From assembly GCA_002694345.1 (NCBI GenBank), contig NZLV01000007.1:1-12597 (forward strand): DNA of 12,597 nucleotides. The letters run 5' to 3'. Position numbers and translations under genes: made by a program. The notes under the pieces were generated by a model that did no database searches, had not been told where the DNA came from, and saw only the letters and a list, made by a program, of their open reading frames with translations. The DNA is from Maricaulis sp. GTDB taxonomy: Bacteria > Pseudomonadota > Alphaproteobacteria > Caulobacterales > Maricaulaceae. Shown here in pieces: positions 7,634-12,597 of this stretch. The stretch's first letter is position 1. Every line of letters begins with the position of its first letter.

Positions 7634-8482
7634 TCACTCGTCTCCGGCCAGCGCGACCTGTTGGGCGCGGCCATAGCGGATCAGGGTTACATGGCTGGAC
7701 CGGCCTTCACGCGGCTCGCCCAGACTGCTGGAAGGTTGCGGCACCGGATCACCACCGCTGACCAGTTGCGGACCACCGGTCGCATTGTCGGTCAGGCTGC
7801 GCAGGACGAGGTGGACCTCGCCGCGGGCGACGGCCAGCGACACGGCGCGGGCCTGTTCCGGCGTCAGTTCCAGCGTGGCGGTCTCACCAAGGACGACATC
7901 CTCGCCCTCACCATCCCCGTAGGTCTGGTCGATCGCCAGCACGCGGGTGTTCTCGACAATCGTGCGAGCCACGAAAGAACGGCCACCGCGGCGGGTTTCG
8001 CTTTCCTCTTCAAAGGACACGATCACATCAACGCGGTCATTCGGCAGGATGAAGCCGCCGGCACCGGTCTCGGCCGAGATCGGCACGGCGACGGCGCGCA
8101 TGCCCGGCGTCAGGACGGCGGCCATGAAGCCGGCATCGCCCGGCTGTACCAGACGGCGGCCGGTGATCGGCTCGCTCTGGCTGATCGGGGCGCGAACCAC
8201 AGAGCCGGCAAAGTCTTCAATGCCCTGCCCGCGGCCTTCCACGATATAGCCCGGCGCAATGGCCTCATCCGGCCAGGCCTGCCAATACAGGTCCGAAGCG
8301 GAGATGCGGGCGCCGATGGAAAGATCATTGCGTGCCGCGAGGATGCGGACTGCCGGGCGTTCTTCCTGCACCTGGACCACTTGCGGCGCCTCGGGCGTCG
8401 ACATGGCCTGGCGGACAAAGAAGGCCACCGCGATGGCCGCAATGGCGGCAGCAGCGAGAATAGCGATACGGACAGCGTTCAT
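7634..8482 (-). CDS. cpaB: CpaB/RcpC, periplasmic pilus assembly protein with SAF domain
   Basis: A 282-residue inner-membrane-anchored periplasmic protein. It has one N-terminal hydrophobic segment (about 4-23, Ala/Ile-rich), a SAF domain (about 43-109: VRILAARNDLSIGARISASD, then EPITGRRLVQPGDAGF) and an RcpC/CpaB domain (about 116-230). That domain has VLTPGMRAVAVPISAETGAG, the DVIVSF strand and TLELTPEQARAVSLAVARG (203-221). In known systems RcpC/CpaB works with the secretin and may bind peptidoglycan through the SAF part. The start ATG at 8482 is preceded by GAGG 6 nt upstream. A GTG at 8509 would add nine basic residues and has no good ribosome site. cpaC starts 11 nt downstream. The 139-nt gap before this gene is the largest within the cpaA-tadC series. 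Confidence 0.95.
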   Translation of the reverse strand: MNAVRIAILAAAAIAAIAVAFFVRQAMSTPEAPQVVQVQEERPAVRILAARNDLSIGARISASDLYWQAWPDEAIAPGYIVEGRGQGIEDFAGSVVRAPISQSEPITGRRLVQPGDAGFMAAVLTPGMRAVAVPISAETGAGGFILPNDRVDVIVSFEEESETRRGGRSFVARTIVENTRVLAIDQTYGDGEGEDVVLGETATLELTPEQARAVSLAVARGEVHLVLRSLTDNATGGPQLVSGGDPVPQPSSSLGEPREGRSSHVTLIRYGRAQQVALAGDE

Positions 8483-8621
8483 GGGACGCCTCAAACCTCT
8501 CGGACGCACGAATACGTCCGACAGGAGACGTCGAATTCCTCAAAGTCGCGTTAATGCTATTGAGACAATGCGTTTGAAGAGTCGGTTTTTTGGAATCGCG
8601 TGCAGCGCCTGGGTGATTCGA
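8483..8621 (-). promoter_or_regulatory. cpaA-cpaB gap with a small hairpin in the cpaB leader
   Basis: This 139-nt gap is long compared with the other spacings of the cluster, which are about 20 nt or less. It is the best place for an internal promoter or an mRNA processing site. An inverted repeat TCGGACG (8500-8506) with CGTCCGA (8515-8521) gives a 7-bp stem with an 8-nt loop about 18 nt upstream of the cpaB start. It has no following T run on the minus strand, so it is not a typical terminator. Two GANTC (CcrM-type) sites lie at 8593-8597 and 8615-8619. No convincing -35/-10 pair was found. Confidence 0.3.
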
Positions 8622-9119
8622 CTAAAAAGCGCTGAAAATTGGCGTTGACGGCAGGGTCCAGAAAACCCCCGCCGCGATGGCAATTCCGTAAGGAACCGGC
8701 GCCCCTTTTTCCAGGGCGGTTTCGGACGTCCAGCCCGCCGGAACCCGCACCAGGGGCGCGGCATGACGCAACAGCAACAGCATCAGAACCAGTGCACCAC
8801 CGGCCAGAACCGTATGCAGCAGGAAGACGTAAATGGCGTCCCAACCCATCCAGAGCGCGACAGCGGCGAACATTTTGGCATCGCCACCCCCGATCCAGCC
8901 GGGCGCAAACAGCGCAAAACCGATCACAAGTCCGAGAAATCCGGCCAGAAGGTGAAAACCGAACAGCGGCCAGCTGAACCCGGCCGCGAAAGCGGCAATG
9001 GGAAAGGCCAGGGCGATCACGCCGCACAGCCAGTTCGGGATGATGAAACGCACCGCGTCCGACAGCGCCGCAGCGCAGACCAGGCCGGCAAAGATCACGA
9101 TCAGTATTTCGGTAGCCAT
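8622..9119 (-). CDS. cpaA: CpaA/TadV, Flp prepilin peptidase
   Basis: A 165-residue polytopic membrane aspartic protease (A24 family, short TadV form without the N-terminal methylase domain). It cleaves the leader of PilA and of TadE-like pseudopilins. Catalytic aspartates are visible: D21 in SDAVRFIIPN and D80 in the GGGDAK motif (77-82). Later KGAPVPYGIAIA (138-149) matches the conserved KxPYG region. Hydrophobic helices occupy most of the chain. The start ATG at 9119 is preceded by GAGGGGAAG. The frame stays open upstream to 9290, but those 57 codons are hydrophilic, cross the pilA terminator and overlap the end of pilA, so they are not coding. It is separated from pilA by the terminator and is probably expressed by read-through or a weak own promoter. 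Confidence 0.95.
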   Translation of the reverse strand: MATEILIVIFAGLVCAAALSDAVRFIIPNWLCGVIALAFPIAAFAAGFSWPLFGFHLLAGFLGLVIGFALFAPGWIGGGDAKMFAAVALWMGWDAIYVFLLHTVLAGGALVLMLLLLRHAAPLVRVPAGWTSETALEKGAPVPYGIAIAAGVFWTLPSTPIFSAF

Positions 9120-9213
9120 CCCGCTTCCCCTCTTGTGACCGGCGAAGAAAAGCACAGAGGTTTTAAAATCCGGTTGGCGGGCCTCTTTTTCCGTCAGGGC
9201 CCAGTATTCGCCC

Positions 9214-9248
9214 AAACGAAAAAGGCCGCTCCCGGGGGAGCGGCCTTT
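9214..9248 (-). terminator. Rho-independent terminator after pilA
   Basis: AAAGGCCGCTCCC (9221-9233) pairs perfectly with GGGAGCGGCCTTT (9236-9248), giving a GC-rich stem of about 12 bp closed by a short loop. On the minus strand it is followed by TTTTTCGTTT (9223-9214). It lies 25 nt downstream of the pilA stop and upstream of cpaA. It should end most pilA transcripts and set a high pilin-to-machinery ratio. Confidence 0.92.
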
Positions 9249-9273
9249 CCGATTTACGCGGTAATCGGTTCGC

Positions 9274-9432
9274 TTAGAGCGCGCCGGCAACCGTGTTGAA
9301 GTTGTCGCTGACGCCCGTACCGAGGGCCGTCACGGCACCGATGATCACAACGGCAATGAGGGCGGCAATCAGGCCGTACTCGATAGCGGTGGCACCAGAT
9401 TCGTCTTTGAAGAAGCGAGAAATCATTTTCAT
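9274..9432 (-). CDS. pilA: PilA, Flp-type major prepilin
   Basis: A 52-residue Flp prepilin, the subunit of the Tad pilus. The short leader is MKMISRFFKDESG with cleavage expected after Gly13. The mature chain starts ATAIEYGLIAALIAVV, which contains the Flp signature with Glu18 at mature position +5 followed by Tyr19. The hydrophobic helix runs to about 38. The short polar end is GTGVSDNFNTVAGAL. Length is typical of Flp pilins (about 50-60 residues). The start has GGGAG with 7 nt spacing. It is the first gene of the minus-strand series and is followed by a strong terminator. It is likely controlled from the AT-rich upstream region, which has a CtrA-like box. The processing enzyme is CpaA, encoded next. 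Confidence 0.97.
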   Translation of the reverse strand: MKMISRFFKDESGATAIEYGLIAALIAVVIIGAVTALGTGVSDNFNTVAGAL

Positions 9433-9460
9433 TGTTAAACTCCCGTGTATTACCTCACCA

Positions 9461-9491
9461 TCAGGAGCCGATCCGTCCCGACCCCTCCTGA
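9461..9491 (-). other. Hairpin in the pilA 5' leader that sequesters an AGGAG
   Basis: TCAGGAG (9461-9467, plus strand) and CTCCTGA (9485-9491) form a 7-bp stem with a 17-nt loop. In the pilA message the first arm belongs to an AGGAGGGG tract that looks like a Shine-Dalgarno, and the second arm is a matching anti-Shine-Dalgarno. The true pilA ribosome site is further downstream and stays free. A role in message stability is possible but unproven. Confidence 0.4.
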
Positions 9492-9578
9492 ACGATGCCC
9501 ATCAAACACGAGAACAATTTCGGTTGAGTAAAAATACGTGGTTACCAAAATCTATATGCAGCAGTTTGTCTGCTATAG

Positions 9579-9594
9579 TTAAAAATGGGCTAAC
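9579..9594. promoter_or_regulatory. CtrA-like binding site, TTAA-N7-CTAAC
   Basis: The plus strand reads TTAA-AAATGGG-CTAAC, and the minus strand reads TTAG-CCCATTT-TTAAC. Each orientation matches the known CtrA consensus TTAA-N7-TTAAC with one mismatch. It lies about 147 nt upstream of the pilA start and about 119 nt upstream of the plus-strand gene. Caulobacter pilA is a known CtrA-activated gene, which supports the call. The binding itself is inferred. Confidence 0.55.
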
Positions 9595-9712
9595 AGTTCT
9601 GGACGACTGAAAAACAAATTACCAAACAAATAAATGCGCCGCCGTTTATAAAAGATTCAGACGCGCGCGCGAGACTGGGGTCATGTTCAGCCGACCGGGA
9701 CGGAGTGCCCCC

Positions 9713-10180
9713 ATGATCAAACGGATAGCTGTCGCGTTCACCTTGGCAATCGCTTGCATGGCCCCTGCGGCCGCCAGCGAAATCGATCTCGCCGTCGAGC
9801 ACGCCGAAGTCATCCGCCTGCCGGGCGACGCCTCGGCTGTGGTCGTGGGCAACCCGTCCATCGCCGACGCCATCGTGCATGACGGACGCACCCTGATCCT
9901 GACCGGCCGCCTCCAGGGCCGGACCAATGTCATCGCCCTCGATCGCATCGGCCGCGTCATCTATTCGCGCGAGATCGTCGTCTCCAATCCGGTCTCCGGC
10001 CAGGTCGCCCTGTTCCGCGGCGCTGACCGTTTCACCCATTCCTGTGGTGATGTCTGTGAAGAGATCCCGCGCGTGGGTGATGAGCAGGGCCATGTGGAAG
10101 GTCTGACCGACCAGCAGCGCAACCGCCTCTCCATCGCCGAGCAGGCCATGGCGGGCGATGCCGGCGGCTCGCCGCAATAA
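9713..10180 (+). CDS. Exported pilus-formation N-terminal-domain protein (stand-alone CpaC N-domain)
   Basis: A 155-residue protein with a signal peptide (about 1-22, MIKRIAVAFT then APAAAS) and one domain at about 24-95 of the pilus-formation N-terminal type. It can be aligned by eye with residues about 47-105 of CpaC in this window: VIRLPGDASAVVVGNPSIAD here against VVHLPVDVADVLVTNPEVVD there. The part after the domain has a cysteine pair, SCGDVC (C111, C115), followed by EEIPRVGD, and ends in a polar tail. The role is probably periplasmic, helping secretin or minor-pilin assembly, but this is inferred. The start ATG at 9713 has GGAG 7 nt upstream. The ATG at 9683 has a poor site and would bury the signal peptide. 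It is the first of three plus-strand genes. From memory, Caulobacter has a similar gene upstream of pilA, possibly cpaI; I am not sure enough to assign the symbol. Confidence 0.88.
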   Translation: MIKRIAVAFTLAIACMAPAAASEIDLAVEHAEVIRLPGDASAVVVGNPSIADAIVHDGRTLILTGRLQGRTNVIALDRIGRVIYSREIVVSNPVSGQVALFRGADRFTHSCGDVCEEIPRVGDEQGHVEGLTDQQRNRLSIAEQAMAGDAGGSPQ

Positions 10181-10202
10181 GCCGCGCCCGAGGGGATTGA
10201 TC

Positions 10203-10754
10203 ATGCGTCTTCGGGGGCTCAAACCCGTCTTCAAGCCGGCGCCCTGGCGCCGGCTTCGGCGTGACCAGAAAGGCGCGACGGCGGTCGAGTTCGCCATGAT
10301 CGCGGCCCCCTTCTTCTTTCTTCTCTTCGCGATGATCGAAATCGCGGCCGTCTTTTTCACCGGCACGGTGCTGGAAAACGCCGTGCTGGAAGCGGCCCGG
10401 CAGATCCGCACCGGCCAGGCCCAGTCCGGCGGCATGTCCCAGGCCGGTTTCCGCCAGGAAGTCTGCGACCGGATCGGCGTGATCGGGGATTGCGACCGGC
10501 TGGAGATCGATGTCCAGGTCTTCCAGGACTTCAATGATGTCGACCAGTCCAGCCCGGTGGACGGCAATGGCCAGATGGACACCTCCGATTTCGGATGGGA
10601 TCCGGGCAATGCCGGCGACATCGTCTTGGTGCGCGTCTTCTATCGCTGGACGCTGATGACCCCGAATTTCGGCGGCGCCCTGTCCAACATGGAAGGCAAT
10701 CAGCGCCTGATCACCGCGGCGACCGTTTTCCGCAATGAGCCCTATGATGATTAG
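10203..10754 (+). CDS. TadE-like minor pilin (first copy)
   Basis: A 183-residue TadE/TadG-family pseudopilin. A basic leader (RLRGLKPVFKPAPWRRLRRDQKG) ends in the prepilin-like site G24, followed by ATAVEF with Glu29 at +5. A hydrophobic helix (about 31-52) and then LENAVLEAARQIRTGQAQ follow, typical of TadE. The C-terminal periplasmic part has two cysteines (C88, C97) that could form a disulfide, and ends in a strand-rich stretch (IVLVRVFYRWTLMTP). CpaA should process it. The start ATG at 10203 has GAGGGG 7 nt upstream. The frame is open back to 10158, but that would overlap the previous gene without a ribosome site. The gap to the preceding gene is 22 nt. The stop overlaps the start of the next gene. 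Confidence 0.92.
   Translation: MRLRGLKPVFKPAPWRRLRRDQKGATAVEFAMIAAPFFFLLFAMIEIAAVFFTGTVLENAVLEAARQIRTGQAQSGGMSQAGFRQEVCDRIGVIGDCDRLEIDVQVFQDFNDVDQSSPVDGNGQMDTSDFGWDPGNAGDIVLVRVFYRWTLMTPNFGGALSNMEGNQRLITAATVFRNEPYDD
10233..10256 (+). other. Strong perfect hairpin in codons 11-18 of the first tadE-like gene
   Basis: AAGCCGGCGCC (10233-10243) pairs with GGCGCCGGCTT (10246-10256) around a 2-nt centre, which would fold as a 10-bp GC-rich stem with a 4-nt loop. It encodes the KPAPWRRL part of the leader peptide. No T run follows, so a normal terminator is unlikely. It begins 30 nt after the start codon, where structure can affect translation or RNA processing. Confidence 0.6.
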
Positions 10755-11286
10755 AGACCTGTCCGGCCTCCTTCGCCGCTTCGGGCGGGAGACACGCGGT
10801 GTCTCGGCGGTTGAGTTCGCGCTCATCGCGCCCTTCATGATCCTGCTCTATCTCGGCGCCGTCGAGGTCAGCCTGGCCCTGTCGATCGACCGCAAGATCA
10901 CCAGCGTCTCCAGCGCCCTGGCCGACCTGGTCGCCCAGGACGACATCATCACCGATGACGAGATGACCGACATCCTCAATGCCGGTGCCGTCATCGTCGC
11001 CCCCTTCCCCACCGAACCGCTGCAGATCCGCATCACCAGCGTCTTCATGGCGTCGGATGAAAGCGTGGAAGTGACCTGGAGCGATGCCATGGGCACCTCG
11101 CCGCTGGCCGAGGGTGGATCCGTGGCCATGCCGCAAGGCGTGCTCGACCGGAACCGGTCCGTGATCATGGTGGAAGTCGATTATCAGTACGACACGATGT
11201 TCAGCCAGCTCGGCGTGAGCCAGTTCGACATCAGCGAAGTCTTCTACCTTCGCCCCCGCCGCTCCATCGTGGTGTCGCGGAACTAG
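10744..11286 (+). CDS. TadE/TadG-family minor pilin (second copy)
   Basis: A 180-residue pseudopilin. A basic leader ends at G19, and VSAVEF follows with Glu24 at +5. The hydrophobic helix covers about 26-46 (FALIAPFMILLYLGAVEVSLAL). Then SIDRKITSVSSALADLVAQ leads into a mostly acidic periplasmic part without cysteines. The ending is YLRPRRSIVVSRN. It is too short for TadG with a vWA domain. Three in-frame ATGs occur (10735, 10744, 10747). None has a strong ribosome site, and the start overlaps the previous gene's stop (ATGATGATTAG), so translation is probably coupled; 10744 or 10747 is most likely. The stop TAG shares CTAG with the stop of pabC on the other strand. It is the last pilus gene on this side. 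Confidence 0.9.
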   Translation: MMIRDLSGLLRRFGRETRGVSAVEFALIAPFMILLYLGAVEVSLALSIDRKITSVSSALADLVAQDDIITDDEMTDILNAGAVIVAPFPTEPLQIRITSVFMASDESVEVTWSDAMGTSPLAEGGSVAMPQGVLDRNRSVIMVEVDYQYDTMFSQLGVSQFDISEVFYLRPRRSIVVSRN

Positions 11287-12089
11287 TCCAGCACGTCAGC
11301 GATCGATCCGGGAATGCCGGAACCGGTGGCGACGGCCTTGCCGTCCAGCGCCGAGACCGGCACCGCGCCCATCAGCGCATTGGTGACGAAGACGCATTCC
11401 GCACCGCTCAGGGCTTCCCGGCCGAACGCCCCGGTCTCCACCGGAACAGCATCGAGAATGGCCGCGCGGGCCGTGCCCGGCAGGACGGCGCATTCCAGAC
11501 CCGGCGTGAACAGGGTTCCCGAGCGCATCCAGAACAGATTGGCGCAGTCCGCCCCGGACAGATAGCCACCCGTATCCAGCAGAAGCGCCATGCCGGCCCC
11601 GGCATTGCGGGCTTCCCGGCGGGCCGCCAGATTGTCGGTATAGCCCAGCGTCTTGTGGGCCGCGGCCAGGCTGGTGGGCGAGCGGCGGATCACGCTGGTC
11701 TTGAGGGCAATCGAGCTGGGCGGCGCCGTCCGCGCAGCGGCCGTCAGGAGCACGGAAGGCTGCCCCTTGGGATCACGATCCAACCCCCTTGGCCCGATCC
11801 CGGCCGTCACGGTCAGCCGCAGGGCCGCATCGGTCAGCGCGTTGCGCTCACAGATGTCTGCGGCGAGTTCAGCCAGCAGCTTCGCATCGACCGGACAGGT
11901 CAGGCCCAGCGCCTGGCAGGCCGCCTGCAGACGGGTCAGGTGACGCTCGATCCGCACCACCGCACCGCCGCGCCAGCGCAGTGTTTCGAACACGCCATCG
12001 CCCAGAAGGGCGCCGCGATCGGCGGCCGGCCAGCTGGCCTCGCCCGCCGGCATCCATTCCCCGTCCAGCCAGACCCAGGTCTCAGGCAT
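11283..12089 (-). CDS. pabC: PabC-like aminodeoxychorismate lyase (class IV aminotransferase fold)
   Basis: A 268-residue PLP enzyme of the class IV aminotransferase fold. The probable reaction is 4-amino-4-deoxychorismate to p-aminobenzoate plus pyruvate, in folate synthesis. Visible motifs are RGALLGDGVFETLR (25-38), the PLP lysine K146 in AAHKTLGY, ANLFWM (183-188) and TPGLECAVLPGTAR (195-208). The class IV pattern normally has Glu five residues before that Asn; here it is Gly179 (SGADCAN). Position directly after pabB with overlapping reading frames favours PabC over branched-chain or D-amino-acid transaminase. The start ATG at 12089 lies inside the last codons of pabB, with a GGGGGG ribosome site. 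A GTG at 12095 is less likely. The 3' end overlaps the last pilus gene by 3 nt in a convergent layout. Confidence 0.85.
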   Translation of the reverse strand: MPETWVWLDGEWMPAGEASWPAADRGALLGDGVFETLRWRGGAVVRIERHLTRLQAACQALGLTCPVDAKLLAELAADICERNALTDAALRLTVTAGIGPRGLDRDPKGQPSVLLTAAARTAPPSSIALKTSVIRRSPTSLAAAHKTLGYTDNLAARREARNAGAGMALLLDTGGYLSGADCANLFWMRSGTLFTPGLECAVLPGTARAAILDAVPVETGAFGREALSGAECVFVTNALMGAVPVSALDGKAVATGSGIPGSIADVLD

Positions 12090-12597
12090 TGCCACCCCCC
12101 AGCGCCCGGCGCAGGGCGGAGACCTTGGTCAGGGTTTCGGCATATTCCGCGTCCGGCTCGGAATCGGCGACAATGCCTCCGCCCGAGCGCACACTGGCAC
12201 GCCAGCCACCCTCCGGCCGACGCCGCAGGGATGCCGTCCGGATCATGACATTCAAATCCATGGCCTGCGTCCCCTCGATCCAGCCCAGAGCCCCACAATA
12301 GGGCCCTCGCGGCTCGGCTTCGAGCTCGGAAATGATTTCCATGGCGCGAACCTTGGGCGCCCCCGTGATCGAGCCGGGCGGAAAGGCCGCCTCCAGCACA
12401 TCATAGACATCGCGATCCGGTGCGAGCGCCCCGGTCACGACCGAGACCAGATGATGCACATTGGCATAGGTTTCCAGCTCGCACAGGCGGGGCACTTTCA
12501 CACTGCCCGCCGCGCAGACCCGTGACAGGTCATTGCGCATCAGATCGACAATCATCAGATTCTCGGCGCGATCCTTGGCGCTGGCCGACAATTCCGC
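12082..12597 (-). CDS. pabB: PabB, aminodeoxychorismate synthase component I (C-terminal part)
   Basis: The last 171 codons of a chorismate-binding enzyme are visible; the 5' part lies beyond the right edge. It converts chorismate, with ammonia from PabA, to 4-amino-4-deoxychorismate. The conserved C-terminal motifs are in order: SAKDRAENLMIVDLMRNDLS, then LVSVVTGAL, PPGSITGAPKVRAMEII, GPYCGALGWI, LNVMIRTA and RSGGGIVADSEPDAEYAE. These are shared with anthranilate synthase TrpE and isochorismate synthases. PabB is chosen because pabC follows with overlapping frames and PIGSITGAPK-type motifs are typical of PabB. The visible frame is complete to the TGA at 12082-12084, without frameshift. Confidence 0.88.
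   Translation of the reverse strand, partial: AELSASAKDRAENLMIVDLMRNDLSRVCAAGSVKVPRLCELETYANVHHLVSVVTGALAPDRDVYDVLEAAFPPGSITGAPKVRAMEIISELEAEPRGPYCGALGWIEGTQAMDLNVMIRTASLRRRPEGGWRASVRSGGGIVADSEPDAEYAETLTKVSALRRALGGGNA

Larger units (their letters stand above)
9433..9712. promoter_or_regulatory. Divergent regulatory region between pilA and the minor-pilin genes
   Basis: This 280-nt non-coding stretch is clearly more AT-rich than the rest (especially 9500-9660). It separates the minus-strand pilA from the plus-strand gene at 9713, so it must hold promoters for both. Visible elements are a CtrA-like box (9579-9594), a TTACC/GGTAA element at 9540-9546, a -10-like TATAAA on the plus strand at 9647-9652 followed by a GATTC (GANTC) site at 9654-9658, a CG-dinucleotide run near 9661-9671, and a hairpin in the pilA leader (9461-9491). 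On the minus strand, CATATA/TATAGA near 9551-9559 could be the pilA -10. Exact promoters cannot be fixed by eye. Confidence 0.75.

Noticed and set aside
6111..8554. Plus-strand open frames (6111-7676 and 7271-8554) antisense to cpaC and cpaB
   Set aside because: They are shadows of the real minus-strand secretin and CpaB genes, which carry intact family motifs and signal sequences.
9120..9290. Longer cpaA start at 9290
   Set aside because: It would cross the pilA terminator and overlap the pilA end. The extra 57 residues are hydrophilic and unlike prepilin peptidases, and the ATG at 9119 has a good ribosome site.
8639..9299. Plus-strand open frames opposite cpaA and the terminator
   Set aside because: They are low-complexity Gln/Arg-rich translations that cover a perfect terminator and lie opposite an intact peptidase gene.
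9661..9671. Short CG-dinucleotide run as a possible functional repeat
   Set aside because: It is only about 11 nt long in a high-GC genome. No partner or known element is seen.
9683..9712. Earlier ATG (9683) for the exported N-domain protein
   Set aside because: It would place ten extra residues before a clean signal peptide. The ATG at 9713 has GGAG at normal spacing.
9590..10838. Minus-strand open frames (9590-10621, 10032-10838) opposite the minor-pilin genes
   Set aside because: The plus strand has signal peptide, TadE motifs and ribosome sites. The minus frames are unstructured, and one runs into the AT-rich promoter region.
11314..12301. Plus-strand open frames opposite pabC and pabB
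   Set aside because: The minus-strand frames carry intact PLP and chorismate-binding motifs. The plus frames do not resemble any protein.

Overview
The window is a high-GC alphaproteobacterial segment. It carries almost a complete Flp/Tad type IVc pilus locus of the cpa kind, in the gene order known from Caulobacter (pilA-cpaA-cpaB-cpaC-cpaD-cpaE-cpaF-tadB-tadC). Lipoprotein CpaD, CpaE with an N-terminal receiver-like domain, and a CtrA-like box upstream of pilA point to the stalked or dimorphic Caulobacterales/Maricaulales group. The genus cannot be fixed from the sequence alone.

Layout. Positions 1-335 (minus) hold the 5' part of an unrecognised helical protein that runs off the left edge. 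Positions 397-9432 (minus, so read right to left) hold pilA (Flp prepilin), a rho-independent terminator, then cpaA (prepilin peptidase), cpaB (RcpC-like), cpaC (secretin), cpaD (lipoprotein), cpaE (TadZ-like localisation ATPase), cpaF (TadA motor ATPase), tadB and tadC (inner-membrane platform). From cpaB to tadC the genes are separated by about 20 nt or less and often place the Shine-Dalgarno over the preceding stop, which suggests one translationally coupled message. Positions 9433-9712 are an AT-rich divergent regulatory region. Positions 9713-11286 (plus) hold three genes: a small exported protein that is a stand-alone version of the CpaC N-terminal domain, and two TadE-like minor pilins. 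Positions 11283-12597 (minus) hold pabC and the 3' part of pabB (p-aminobenzoate/folate synthesis). They converge on the last pilus gene with a shared CTAG stop and are functionally unrelated.

How it fits together. CpaA should process PilA and the TadE-like pseudopilins. CpaF with TadB/TadC should drive pilin polymerisation. CpaC with CpaB and CpaD forms the outer-membrane and periplasmic channel, and CpaE positions the machine. The terminator after pilA would allow abundant major pilin with limited read-through into the assembly genes.

I do not see a previously undescribed system; the core is a known machine. The points worth a second look are the split secretin N-domain protein with a CxxxC pair, the missing P-loop lysine in CpaE, the CtrA-like divergent promoter region with a pilA leader hairpin and mini-ORF, a strong hairpin in the first codons of the first tadE gene, a 60-bp in-frame duplication in the CpaF tail, the absence of a TadG-like tip gene beside the minor pilins, and the zero-gap convergence with pabC. 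No tRNA, rRNA, IS element, CRISPR array or phage gene was seen.
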